DNA of 50,250 nucleotides from an uncultured Dorea sp. (lineage in GTDB: Bacteria > Bacillota > Clostridia > Lachnospirales > Lachnospiraceae): assembly GCA_947063855.1 (NCBI GenBank), contig CAMSTW010000014.1, positions 1 through 50,250 on the forward strand, given 5' to 3'. This document shows positions 42,171 through 49,988 of this stretch, in pieces (the stretch's first letter is position 1; each line of letters starts with the position of its first letter). A program made the translations under genes and the position numbers. The notes beneath the pieces were generated by a model. That model did no database searches and was not told the origin of the DNA. It was given only the letters and a program-made list of their open reading frames with translations.

Positions 42171-42221
42171 AAAGCCGGCGGATCGTCCGGGATAATCGGA
42201 AACGTCCGGCAGGGCTAAGAA
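42145..42221 (+). repeat. 48-bp-period duplication of the permease 3' end
   Basis: The last codons and stop of the MalF-type permease (ATGATC...GCAGGATTAA, 42144-42170) recur 48 bases downstream as ATAATC...GCAGGGCTAA (42192-42218). All aligned differences are transitions. A fainter third trace (ACCAGACAGAATTAGG) lies near 42255. Confidence 0.7.
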
Positions 42222-42277
42222 GCAGGCAGGCTAAAAACGACGATTGGAAATACCAGACAGAATTAGGAGGAAAAGCC

Positions 42278-43789
42278 GTGGGCGAAGTAAAGAAGCTTTC
42301 ATATTATGTAAATGGCAACTATAAGATTTCAAGTACGGAGAAATATACAGACGCATTCGATCCCAGTACGGGAGAGGTGATTGCAAGGGTTCCCTGTTGT
42401 ACGGAGGAAGAGATTGAAGAGGCGATTGGCGCGGCGCGGGCAGCGTATCCGGGATGGGCGGCTACGCCTGTGCGGAAGCGGATGGAGATCCTCTACCGTC
42501 TGCGGGGGCTGCTGGAGGCGCACAGGGAAGAGCTTACCATGTCCGTAGCGCTTGAGAATGGAAAGGCATGGGCGGAAGCTGAGGGAGATGTGCTGAAAGC
42601 CCAGGAAGGAACCGAACAGGCGCTTTCGGCTCCGTCCCTGCTCATGGGAGACAGCCTGATGGATACATCGAAAGGTTTTGATACCGTGCTGTACCGGGAA
42701 CCGCTGGGAGTATTTGCAGGGATTGTCCCGTTCAACTTTCCGGCGATGATCCCGATGGGATGGATGGCGCCCATGTGTATCGCCTGTGGAAATACACTCG
42801 TACTGAAGGCGGCAACCTTCACTCCCCAGACCTGTATGCGTATTGCAGAGCTTTATAAAGAAGCCGGGCTTCCGGACGGAGTGATCAATATCGTAACCTG
42901 CTCCCGGAAAGAGGCAGAGATATTCCTTCGCCATCCAGATATCAGAGGGATTACCTTTGTTGGCTCCACGTCTGTGGGAAAACATATCTACTCCACTGCC
43001 GCGGCGAACGGCAAAAGAGTGCAGGCGCTCTGTGAAGCCAAGAACCATGCGCTGGTTCTTAAGGATGCGCCGCTTGAACGGACGGCGGCAGGTATTATCA
43101 ACGCGGCCTTTGGCTGTGCGGGCGAACGCTGTATGGCCCTTCCGGTGGTAGTCGCAGAAGAGGAGATTGCAGATGCGCTTGCAGAGCAGATTGTAGAAAG
43201 GGCAGAAAGGCTCAGAGTCGGACCGGCCTATGACCGGCTGACCGAATTAGGGCCGGTGGTCAACGCCGGGCACAGAGAATCCATATTGCAGTGGATAGAG
43301 ACGGGTATCCGGGAAGGCGCAAGGCTTGTTCTGGACGGCAGAGGGGTGAAGGTAGAAGGCTACGAGAAGGGCTTCTATGTCGGTCCGACCATCTTCGACC
43401 ATGTAAAGCCGGGGATGACGGTGGGCGAAAGGGAGATCTTCGGGCCGGTTCTTTGTATTAAGCGGGTGAAGTCCTTTGAGGAAGGACTTAAGATCATGAA
43501 CGCCAATCCCTTTGCCAATGGATCCGTCATCTATACGCAGAGCGGGTATCATGCAAGAGAATTTGTCCGTCATACAGACGGCGGGATGGTCGGCGTCAAC
43601 GTGGGTATACCAGTGCCGGTGGGGATGTTCCCCTTCAATGGTCACAAGCAGTCCTTCTTTGGGGATCTGCACTGTCTTGGGAAGGACGGTTTTCACTTCT
43701 ATACGGAAGGAAAGGTGGTCACAAGCCGGTGGTTTGATGAAGAAGAGAAGAAGGCGGCGGCGGTCTCCACCTGGGATGGGACGATATAA
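42278..43789 (+). CDS. Methylmalonate-semialdehyde dehydrogenase-like aldehyde dehydrogenase
   Basis: A 503-residue NAD(P)-dependent aldehyde dehydrogenase starting at GTG 42278, eight bases after AGGAGG. The NAD site is VPFNFPAMIPMGWMAP with FVGSTSVGKHIY, and the catalytic cysteine is in GCAGERCMALPV (near 287). The C-terminal GIPVPVGMFPFNGHKQSFFG is the signature of the CoA-acylating MmsA/IolA branch, which turns malonate or methylmalonate semialdehyde into acetyl- or propionyl-CoA. As the last gene of the sugar operon it suggests that the pathway ends in a C3-C4 semialdehyde. The actual substrate is unknown. Confidence 0.88.
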   Translation: MGEVKKLSYYVNGNYKISSTEKYTDAFDPSTGEVIARVPCCTEEEIEEAIGAARAAYPGWAATPVRKRMEILYRLRGLLEAHREELTMSVALENGKAWAEAEGDVLKAQEGTEQALSAPSLLMGDSLMDTSKGFDTVLYREPLGVFAGIVPFNFPAMIPMGWMAPMCIACGNTLVLKAATFTPQTCMRIAELYKEAGLPDGVINIVTCSRKEAEIFLRHPDIRGITFVGSTSVGKHIYSTAAANGKRVQALCEAKNHALVLKDAPLERTAAGIINAAFGCAGERCMALPVVVAEEEIADALAEQIVERAERLRVGPAYDRLTELGPVVNAGHRESILQWIETGIREGARLVLDGRGVKVEGYEKGFYVGPTIFDHVKPGMTVGEREIFGPVLCIKRVKSFEEGLKIMNANPFANGSVIYTQSGYHAREFVRHTDGGMVGVNVGIPVPVGMFPFNGHKQSFFGDLHCLGKDGFHFYTEGKVVTSRWFDEEEKKAAAVSTWDGTI

Positions 43790-43830
43790 TTAAAATCTTG
43801 AATAGTTTTCAGACAAAATACAAATAACTA

Positions 43831-43875
43831 AAAGTACCCTCAGTATTTTACATGAATAAATGCTGAGGGTACTTT
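43831..43875. terminator. Long hairpin terminating the sgc-like operon
   Basis: AAAGTACCCTCAGTATTT (43831-43848) pairs with AAATGCTGAGGGTACTTT (43858-43875): 18 bp with one G-U and a 9-nt loop. A run of As precedes and Ts follow, so it could act on both strands. It lies 42 bases after the dehydrogenase stop. Confidence 0.75.
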
Positions 43876-43966
43876 CAGATATGGAAAGAAGTAACTTACT
43901 GTTGTGCAACATTACCAAAAAATCAGGTAAAAATTATCTGTTTAAAAGGTCTGTTTTGAAAAGAAT

Positions 43967-44011
43967 GAAAGAAGTTTCAGAACGTCTGGAACCTATTGAA
44001 AACATATTTTC
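43967..44011. promoter_or_regulatory. Two GAAA/TTTC dyads, candidate RpiR operators
   Basis: GAAA-GAAG-TTTC (43967-43978) and GAAAA-CATA-TTTTC (43998-44011) are inverted repeats with centres 32 bp apart, about three helical turns. The second overlaps the -35 and spacer of the nan promoter. They suit the RpiR regulator encoded in the operon. This assignment is inference. Confidence 0.4.
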
Positions 44012-44024
44012 CGGTGCGTATACT
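43996..44024 (+). promoter_or_regulatory. Promoter of the nan operon
   Basis: TTGAAA (43996-44001), a 17-bp spacer and TATACT (44019-44024). The start is expected near 44031, leaving a repetitive leader of about 260 nt before nanE. Confidence 0.7.
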
Positions 44025-44110
44025 GAGTGCCAGAAATCAGAAACCAGAAACCCAGAATCAGAACCCGGAAACCAGCCCCCTCAAAATCAGAAATCCCGAA
44101 CGGGAGATGA

Positions 44111-44256
44111 GAAGAATATCAAATCAGCCTGGCGCTCCATCCGGCCAGATGAGACGCCGGTGTAAGGACCGGTGTAAGGAAAGGAAGAATATCAAACCAG
44201 TCTGACGCTCCATCCGGCCAGATGAGACGCCGGTGAAAGGAAACGGTGTAGGGACA
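44111..44256 (+). repeat. 73-bp tandem repeat in the nan leader
   Basis: GAAGAATATCAAA begins copies at 44111 and 44184. Both contain CGCTCCATCCGGCCAGATGA and GACGCCGGTG, which can form a small imperfect hairpin. The first halves differ only by three transitions; the second halves are more diverged and contain further short GGTGTAAGGA-type repeats. Confidence 0.85.
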
Positions 44257-44292
44257 CGGTGAAAGGAAAGAGAAGAAAGGAGTTAAAGGAGT

Positions 44293-45000
44293 ATGGAGGA
44301 AAGTGTAGAACAATTGAAGGGCAGGCTGATCGTATCCTGCCAGGCGCTGCAGGACGAACCGCTCCATTCGTCATTCATCATGGGAAGAATGGCTCTGGCG
44401 GCAAAGGAAGGGGGAGCGGCGGGAATCCGCGCCAACACCAGGGAGGACATCAGGGAGATACGGTCGCAGGTGGAACTTCCGGTCATCGGAATCGTCAAGA
44501 GGGACTATGAAGACAGCGAGATCTACATCACGCCGACGATGAAAGAGATCGACGAACTGATGGAGGTTAAGCCGGAGATCATCGCAATGGACGCAACCGG
44601 AAGGTTGAGACCGGGAGGACTTACACTGGATACATTCTTTGGACAGGTGAAGGCAAAATATCCGGACCAGCTTCTGATGGCGGACTGTTCCACGATAGAG
44701 GAAGCAGTCTGCGCGGATACGCTTGGGTTTGACTTCATCGGAACAACGCTGGTGGGTTATACGAAGCAGAGCGCGGGAGACAGGATTGAGGCGGATGATT
44801 TCGGGATGATCAGGAAGATTATCTCACAGGTAAAACACAAAGTAATCGCGGAGGGAAATATCGACACGCCGGTGAAAGCCAGACGGGTGATTGAGCTTGG
44901 CGCATTCTGTGTCGTGGTAGGCTCGGCGATTACAAGGCCGCAGCTGATTGCAAGGTCATTTGCAGAGGAGCTGGGCAAAGCCCGCTGCACAGTCGGTTAG
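44293..45000 (+). CDS. nanE: N-acetylmannosamine-6-phosphate 2-epimerase
   Basis: A 235-residue TIM-barrel enzyme that converts ManNAc-6-P to GlcNAc-6-P in sialic acid breakdown. The motifs are LIVSCQALQDEPLH near residues 12-25, GAAGIRAN (near 41-48), LPVIGIVKRDYEDSEIYITPT with the catalytic Lys (near 60-80), AMDATGR (near 97), and AEGNIDTP with GAFCVVVGSAITRP (near 187-218) for phosphate binding. AAAGGAG precedes the start. It is the first gene of the nan operon. Confidence 0.95.
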   Translation: MEESVEQLKGRLIVSCQALQDEPLHSSFIMGRMALAAKEGGAAGIRANTREDIREIRSQVELPVIGIVKRDYEDSEIYITPTMKEIDELMEVKPEIIAMDATGRLRPGGLTLDTFFGQVKAKYPDQLLMADCSTIEEAVCADTLGFDFIGTTLVGYTKQSAGDRIEADDFGMIRKIISQVKHKVIAEGNIDTPVKARRVIELGAFCVVVGSAITRPQLIARSFAEELGKARCTVG

Positions 45001-45211
45001 CAGACGCACAGCTGACACGAATATCGAGCACGATTATATCAAGATTAATGCAAAGATGTGGAACTGTATGAGCCAGAGTAAGACAAAGAGACGGTCTCTT
45101 GGAAACTTATGTTTTCAGAGGACGGCAGAGCTTCACGGGCAGATGGAGAAGGGATGAAGCAGGCCGCCGCGCTTTGAAATAAGAGACTGCAGTCAGGAAA
45201 GGAGAAAAACA
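45001..45211. other. Spacer between nanE and nanA
   Basis: A 211-base gap with no credible gene. It contains a perfect AAGAGAC-G-GTCTCTT dyad at 45086-45100 without a T-run, and an AGGAAAGGAG ribosome site just before nanA. No promoter stands out. Confidence 0.4.
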
Positions 45212-46132
45212 ATGAGAGAATTAAGTAAGTACAAAGGTGTGATCCCGGCATTCTATGCGTGCTACGACCAGGAAGGAAACATAAGCCCCCGGGGAGTGCA
45301 GGCGCTGACCAGATATTTTGTGGAAAAGGGCGTGAAGGGCGTCTATGTGAACGGTTCCTCCGGGGAGTGTATCTACCAGAGTGTAGAAGACCGGAAGATT
45401 GTCCTGGAAAATGTCTGTGAAGCAGCCGGCGGCCGCCTGACGATCATTGCCCATGTTGCATGTAATAATACGAAGGACAGTATGGAACTGGCCGCACATG
45501 CGGAGAGTCTGGGCGTAGATGCGATTGCGGCGATTCCGCCGATTTATTTCCGGCTGCCGGAACATGCGATCGCCCGGTACTGGAATGACATCAGCGGCGC
45601 GGCGCCCGATACGGATTTCGTTATCTACAATATTCCGCAGCTTGCGGGGGTTGCCCTCACCATGAGCCTGTTTGAAGAAATGAGGAAGAACCCCAGGGTG
45701 ATCGGCGTAAAGAATTCCTCGATGCCGGTGCAGGATATCCAGATGTTCAGACAGGCGGGCGGTGAGGATTATGTGATCTTCAACGGGCCGGACGAGCAGT
45801 TCATAAGCGGCCTGGCCATCGGAGCAGAAGGCGGGATCGGCGGGACTTATGGGGCGATGCCTGAATTGTTCCTGAGATTAGAAGAATATGTGAAGGCAAA
45901 TGAGATGGAGAAGGCGAGAGCGCTTCAATATACGGTCAATGAGATCATCTACAAGATGTGTTCGGCGCAGGGAAATATGTACGGCGTTATCAAGGCGGTC
46001 CTTGAGAGGAATGAAGGGCTTAAGCTTGGAGGAGTAAGAGAGCCTCTGCCGCCGCTGGTTGAGAGTGACATGGCGGTGGTTAAAGAAGCGGCGCATTTGA
46101 TCCGTGAGGCGAAGGAAAAATATGCAGTTTAA
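45212..46132 (+). CDS. nanA: N-acetylneuraminate lyase
   Basis: A 306-residue class I aldolase of the DapA/NanA superfamily that splits sialic acid into ManNAc and pyruvate. The carboxylate-binding motif is GSSGE (near 47-51), the catalytic tyrosine is in YNIP (near 139-142), and the Schiff-base lysine is in GVKNSS (near 166-171). GTYGAMPELF follows near 211. YNIP, nanE upstream and a symporter downstream favour lyase over dihydrodipicolinate synthase. AAAGGAG precedes the start. Confidence 0.93.
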   Translation: MRELSKYKGVIPAFYACYDQEGNISPRGVQALTRYFVEKGVKGVYVNGSSGECIYQSVEDRKIVLENVCEAAGGRLTIIAHVACNNTKDSMELAAHAESLGVDAIAAIPPIYFRLPEHAIARYWNDISGAAPDTDFVIYNIPQLAGVALTMSLFEEMRKNPRVIGVKNSSMPVQDIQMFRQAGGEDYVIFNGPDEQFISGLAIGAEGGIGGTYGAMPELFLRLEEYVKANEMEKARALQYTVNEIIYKMCSAQGNMYGVIKAVLERNEGLKLGGVREPLPPLVESDMAVVKEAAHLIREAKEKYAV

Positions 46133-46162
46133 GACTGCTGGTGACGTGAAGGAGAAGAGAAT

Positions 46163-47668
46163 ATGCAAGGTTTTACGATCATAGATCTGGTTATTTTAGT
46201 AGTATATCTGGCGGCAGTATTATTCGCCGGCCTTCATTTCGCCAAGAAAGAGATGAAGGGTAAGGAATTCTTCAAAGGCGACGGAACCGTACCCTGGTGG
46301 GTGACCTCCGTTTCCATATTTGCAACTCTCTTAAGCCCCATATCCTTCCTGTCGCTTGCGGGAAATTCTTATGCGGGGACCTGGATCATGTGGTTTGCAC
46401 AGCTGGGCATGCTGCTGGCTATCCCGCTGACCATCCGGTTCTTCCTGCCGGTCTACAGCAGGCTTGACATTGACACGGCGTACCATTATCTGGAATTAAG
46501 GTTTGGAAGCAAGGGCTTGCGTGTGCTTGGCGCAGTGATGTTCATCGTCTATCAGGTGGGACGTATGTCGATCATCATGTACCTTCCGTGCATGGTGCTG
46601 GGAAGCCTGACCGGAATCAGCGTGAATCTTCTGATCGTCATCATGGGTGTGATTGCAATCATTTATTCCTATACAGGGGAACTTAAGTCGGTACTCTGGA
46701 CGGACTTTATCCAGGGATCTGTGCTTCTGATCGGAGTTACATTCTCACTGATCTTCCTTCTGGCGCATATTGACGGAGGGATCGGAGCCATATTTTCCGC
46801 ATTTGCCTCAGAGCAAAAGTTCCTGTCTGCCAGCCAGCCGGTCTTCAACATCAATATCCTGAAGGACAGTGTATTTATACTGATTGTAGGAGCAGGCTTT
46901 AACACCATGGGTTCTTACGTGTCCAGTCAGGATATCGTACAACGGTTTACGACGACGACGGATACGAAGAAGCTTAACAAGATGATGCTGGCAAACGGCG
47001 CGCTCTCCATCTTTATCGCAACCGTATTCTACCTGATCGGGACGGGCTTATATGTATTCTACCAGCAGAATGCGCTTCCTCCGGCAGCGGCGCAGGATCA
47101 GATCTTCGCATCCTACATCGCGTTCGAGCTTCCGGTCGGTATCACAGGGCTGCTTCTTGCGGCGATCTACGCGGCCTCACAGTCTACGCTGTCCACAGGC
47201 CTTAACTCTGTTGCGGCAAGCTGGACCCTTGACATCCAGGCGCGCCTTACGAAGAAGGAATTAAGCTTTGAGACACAGACGAAGATCGGGCAGTATGTTT
47301 CTCTTATCGTAGGGATCTTCTCTATTGCAGTGTCCATGATTCTGGCAAATGGAGGCGTGAAGTCCGCATACGAATGGTTTAACGGATTCATGGGGCTGGT
47401 CCTTGGTATTCTGATCGGCACCTTTATCCTTGGGGCGTTTACGAAAACGGCAAATACGTTCGGGGCGTCGCTGGCGTTTGCTGCGGCCTCCCTGGTCATG
47501 ATAGGGATCAAATACTTTGTCCCGGCGAAGGAGGTATCCATCTGGTCCTATTCCCTGATATCCATAGCGGTGTCGCTGGCGGTGGGGATTCCGGCAAGCG
47601 TGGTCTACAGGAAGGTTACGGGCGATACAAGCGTTCCGGCGCCTTACACGACGATTTACAAGAAGTAA
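46163..47668 (+). CDS. Sodium:solute symporter, probable sialic acid transporter
   Basis: A 501-residue SSS-family transporter with about 13 predicted membrane helices. The first begins IIDLVILVVYLAAVLF, and the family region KEFFKGDGTVPWWVTSVSIFATLLSPISFLSLAG holds sodium-site residues on helix 1'. TDFIQGSVLLIG (near 176) is the classical SSS signature, and ASQSTLSTGLNSVA (near 338-351) is another sodium-site helix. It lies between nanA and the YhcH-type anomerase, as in other SSS-dependent nan loci, so sialic acid is the likely cargo. It gives this locus a secondary transporter rather than a TRAP or ABC system. Confidence 0.92.
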   Translation: MQGFTIIDLVILVVYLAAVLFAGLHFAKKEMKGKEFFKGDGTVPWWVTSVSIFATLLSPISFLSLAGNSYAGTWIMWFAQLGMLLAIPLTIRFFLPVYSRLDIDTAYHYLELRFGSKGLRVLGAVMFIVYQVGRMSIIMYLPCMVLGSLTGISVNLLIVIMGVIAIIYSYTGELKSVLWTDFIQGSVLLIGVTFSLIFLLAHIDGGIGAIFSAFASEQKFLSASQPVFNINILKDSVFILIVGAGFNTMGSYVSSQDIVQRFTTTTDTKKLNKMMLANGALSIFIATVFYLIGTGLYVFYQQNALPPAAAQDQIFASYIAFELPVGITGLLLAAIYAASQSTLSTGLNSVAASWTLDIQARLTKKELSFETQTKIGQYVSLIVGIFSIAVSMILANGGVKSAYEWFNGFMGLVLGILIGTFILGAFTKTANTFGASLAFAAASLVMIGIKYFVPAKEVSIWSYSLISIAVSLAVGIPASVVYRKVTGDTSVPAPYTTIYKK

Positions 47669-47683
47669 GCAGGAGAAGAGAAT

Positions 47684-48133
47684 ATGATATTTGGAAATGT
47701 ACAGAATCTTAAGGAGTATTTTTTCCTTGAGGACGGGGTGTTCGAGTGCTTCAGATATGCAAAGGAGCATGAGCTGAACGAATACGGCAGGGGATGCTAC
47801 GAGATAGAGGGAAAACGGTTATTTGTCAATATCGTGGAGTATGAGACGGTAGATGCAAAGGAGCGTTTCTGGGAAGCGCACAGGGAGTATCTGGATATTC
47901 ACCTGATGCTTGACGGCGCAGAGCAGATTGATATGAATTTCATCCAGAATATGGATGTGAAAAAATATGTGGAGAAGGATGATTTCCTGCAGATGGAGGG
48001 AGAAAAGAATGGCTCCGTCGTATTGCGGGAGGGGGATTTTCTGATCTGCTATCCAAGCGACGCACACCGCACGGCGGTTGTCGCAGACGGGCAGGAGAAG
48101 ATCCGCAAAGCAATCTTTAAGGTGCGGATATAG
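47684..48133 (+). CDS. YhcH/YjgK/YiaL family protein, probable sialic acid anomerase (NanQ-like)
   Basis: A 149-residue beta-sandwich (DUF386) protein, normal length for the family. Conserved residues include the HREYLDIHLMLDGAEQID motif (near 66-83), with metal-binding His and Glu, and FLICYPSDAHRTAV (near 122-135) with another His. Members encoded in nan operons, such as E. coli YhcH/NanQ, speed anomerisation of N-acetylneuraminate so that NanA can use it. It starts 15 bases after the symporter stop with GGAGAAGAG as ribosome site. Confidence 0.9.
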   Translation: MIFGNVQNLKEYFFLEDGVFECFRYAKEHELNEYGRGCYEIEGKRLFVNIVEYETVDAKERFWEAHREYLDIHLMLDGAEQIDMNFIQNMDVKKYVEKDDFLQMEGEKNGSVVLREGDFLICYPSDAHRTAVVADGQEKIRKAIFKVRI

Positions 48134-48144
48134 TGTTGCAGTGA

Positions 48145-48173
48145 TTGCACAATCCACAGGAATATACTATAAT
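48145..48173 (+). promoter_or_regulatory. Possible internal promoter before the ROK kinase gene
   Basis: TTGCAC (48145-48150), a 17-bp spacer and TATAAT (48168-48173). The predicted start near 48180 is only about eight bases before the ATG at 48188, so any transcript would be almost leaderless and would cut into the GAGGT ribosome site. Confidence 0.5.
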
Positions 48174-48187
48174 TATGAGGTACAGAT

Positions 48188-49132
48188 ATGAAGAGATATG
48201 TAAGCATGGATATAGGCGGGACGGCTATCAAATACGGGGTTTTGAACGAAGACGGGGAAATGGTATGCCGGGATGAGATGCGCACAGAGAGCTATAGGGG
48301 CGGCCCGTCCATTCTGGCGAAGGCAGCAGGCGTCGTAGAACGGTATCAGAGGACCGGCGCGGTGGATGGAATCTGTATCTCGACAGCAGGCATGGTAGAT
48401 ACAGAGAAGGGAGAGATCTTCCATTCGGCGCCTCTGATTCCCGATTATACGGGAACACGGTTCAAGGAGACGATGGAACAGCGGTTCCATGTTCCGTGTG
48501 AGGTGGAGAATGACGTTAACTGCGCGGGGCTGGCCGAGTCGGTTTCCGGAGCATCGAAGGGGTGCGATCCATCTCTCATGCTGACGGTCGGGACGGGCAT
48601 AGGCGGATGTATTGTGGCGGATGGTAAGGTGTTCCATGGATTTAGCGGCAGCGCCTGTGAGGTAGGCTATATGCACATGGCGGGAAGCGACTTCCAGACG
48701 CTGGGGGCGGCGAGTATTCTTTCGAGGAAGGTGGCAGAGTGGAAGAGGGGGCCTGCCTGTGTATGGAACGGCCGTCATATATTTGAAGCGGCCGGGAAAG
48801 GGGATGAGCTGTGCATCAGGGCCATTGACGAGATGGTGGATGTGCTTGGACAGGGTATTGCCAATATCTGTTATGTGATGAATCCGGAAGTGGTCGTACT
48901 GGGCGGAGGCATCATGACACAGGAGGAATATCTAAGGAGCAGGATAGAGAAAGCGGTAGAAAAATATTTGATCCCGAGTATTTCATCATGTACAAGGATT
49001 GCATTTGCAAAGCATAAGAATGATGCGGGGATGCTGGGAGCTTTCTATCATTTTATGCAGAGGCAGCAAAAAGGAGACTTTTGCCGTGCAGAGACAAAAA
49101 GAGGGATGAAATACAATGGAGTATTATGTTAA
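48188..49132 (+). CDS. nanK: ROK family kinase, probable N-acetylmannosamine kinase
   Basis: A 314-residue ROK-family sugar kinase. The phosphate motif DIGGTAIKYG is at residues 7-16, CISTAGMVD near 60, and the catalytic aspartate is in ENDVNCAGLAES (near 102-113). The ATP site GTGIGGCIV is near 134, with the C-terminal VVLGGGIM. The usual ROK zinc motif (CGxxGCxE around the conserved His) is absent: after GSACEVGYMHM the chain moves on with few cysteines. In this operon it should phosphorylate ManNAc for NanE. It overlaps the RpiR gene by 17 bases. Confidence 0.88.
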   Translation: MKRYVSMDIGGTAIKYGVLNEDGEMVCRDEMRTESYRGGPSILAKAAGVVERYQRTGAVDGICISTAGMVDTEKGEIFHSAPLIPDYTGTRFKETMEQRFHVPCEVENDVNCAGLAESVSGASKGCDPSLMLTVGTGIGGCIVADGKVFHGFSGSACEVGYMHMAGSDFQTLGAASILSRKVAEWKRGPACVWNGRHIFEAAGKGDELCIRAIDEMVDVLGQGIANICYVMNPEVVVLGGGIMTQEEYLRSRIEKAVEKYLIPSISSCTRIAFAKHKNDAGMLGAFYHFMQRQQKGDFCRAETKRGMKYNGVLC

Positions 49133-49964
49133 GTCTGTAGTGCCGATGATTGAATCGAATTATGACAATTTTACGATGGTAGAGAAGACCATTGCCGAGT
49201 TCTTTATACGAAACCGTAAGCGGATGGATTTCTCGGCGAAAGCCATAGCCGGAATGCTGTACGTATCGGAGGCGTCGCTGTCCCGTTTCGCAAAGAAATG
49301 TGGTTACCGTGGATATCGGGAATTCGTGTATCAGTATGAGGAGACCTTCGTGGAGAAGCAGGAGTCCATGACAGGGAATACAAGAATGGTCCTGAACGCA
49401 TATCAGGAACTTCTGAACAAGACCTATAATCTTGTGGATGAGGCTCAGATTGCCCGGATCGGGAGGTATCTGAACCAGTCGGAGCGGGTGTTTGTGTGCG
49501 GGATCGGCAGCTCGGGACTCACCGCAAAAGAGATGGAATTGAGGTTTATGCGGATCGGCGTGGACATTGATTCCATAAAGGATGTAGATCTGATGCGGAT
49601 GCAGGCCGTTTTCCAGGACCGGAAGAGTATGGTATTTGGGATCAGCATCAGCGGTGAGAAAGAGGATGTGCTGTACCTTCTGAATGAGGCGCACAAGAGA
49701 GGGGCGAAGACGGTGCTTCTTACGGCGAAGAACAAGGGAATCTTCGAGAAGTTCTGTGATGAGATTGTGCTGCTGCCGTCCCTTCGGCACCTGAATCATG
49801 GAAATGTTATATCGCCGCAGTTCCCGATCCTGGTTATGCTTGACATCATCTATTCCTATTATGTGGAGCAGGATAAGTTCGCCAAAGAGATCCTGCACGA
49901 TAATACATTGCGGGCGCTTAAGGAAGGAACGGGGAGAGCAGTATATGGGCGCGCCGTGGAGTAG
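49116..49964 (+). CDS. RpiR/MurR family transcriptional regulator
   Basis: A 282-residue regulator. The N-terminal helix-turn-helix (about 1-77) has the family pattern VEKTIAEFFIRNRKRMDFSA and YVSEASLSRFAKKCGYRGYREF. The C-terminal SIS sugar-isomerase domain (about 120-250) begins VFVCGIGSSGLTAKEMELRF, continues to VFGISISGE and would bind a phosphosugar such as ManNAc-6-P or GlcNAc-6-P. Its place between nanK and nagA suggests it regulates this operon, possibly through the GAAA/TTTC dyads at 43967-44011. Its start lies inside nanK, so translation is coupled. Confidence 0.92.
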   Translation: MEYYVKSVVPMIESNYDNFTMVEKTIAEFFIRNRKRMDFSAKAIAGMLYVSEASLSRFAKKCGYRGYREFVYQYEETFVEKQESMTGNTRMVLNAYQELLNKTYNLVDEAQIARIGRYLNQSERVFVCGIGSSGLTAKEMELRFMRIGVDIDSIKDVDLMRMQAVFQDRKSMVFGISISGEKEDVLYLLNEAHKRGAKTVLLTAKNKGIFEKFCDEIVLLPSLRHLNHGNVISPQFPILVMLDIIYSYYVEQDKFAKEILHDNTLRALKEGTGRAVYGRAVE

Positions 49965-49988
49965 CTGTATAGTATAAGGAGGCAATAT

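Larger units (their letters stand above)
43790..44292. other. Intergenic region between the sgc-like operon and the nan operon
   Basis: This 503-base gap holds a long terminator-like hairpin (43831-43875), an AT-rich stretch with two GAAA/TTTC dyads and the nan promoter (43967-44024). A C/A-rich repetitive segment follows (CAGAAATCAGAAACC-type, 44031-44100), and then two tandem 73-base copies (44111-44256) that end near the nanE ribosome site. A reading frame from 43860 to 44165 crosses the promoter and repeats and is not credible. Confidence 0.55.

Noticed and set aside
43860..44165. 101-codon frame between the aldehyde dehydrogenase and nanE
   Set aside because: It begins inside a terminator stem, crosses the nan promoter and continues through low-complexity repeats. 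No ribosome site or recognisable domain.
44948..45157. 69-codon frame overlapping the end of nanE
   Set aside because: Out of frame with nanE, no ribosome site and no similarity to known families; treated as chance.
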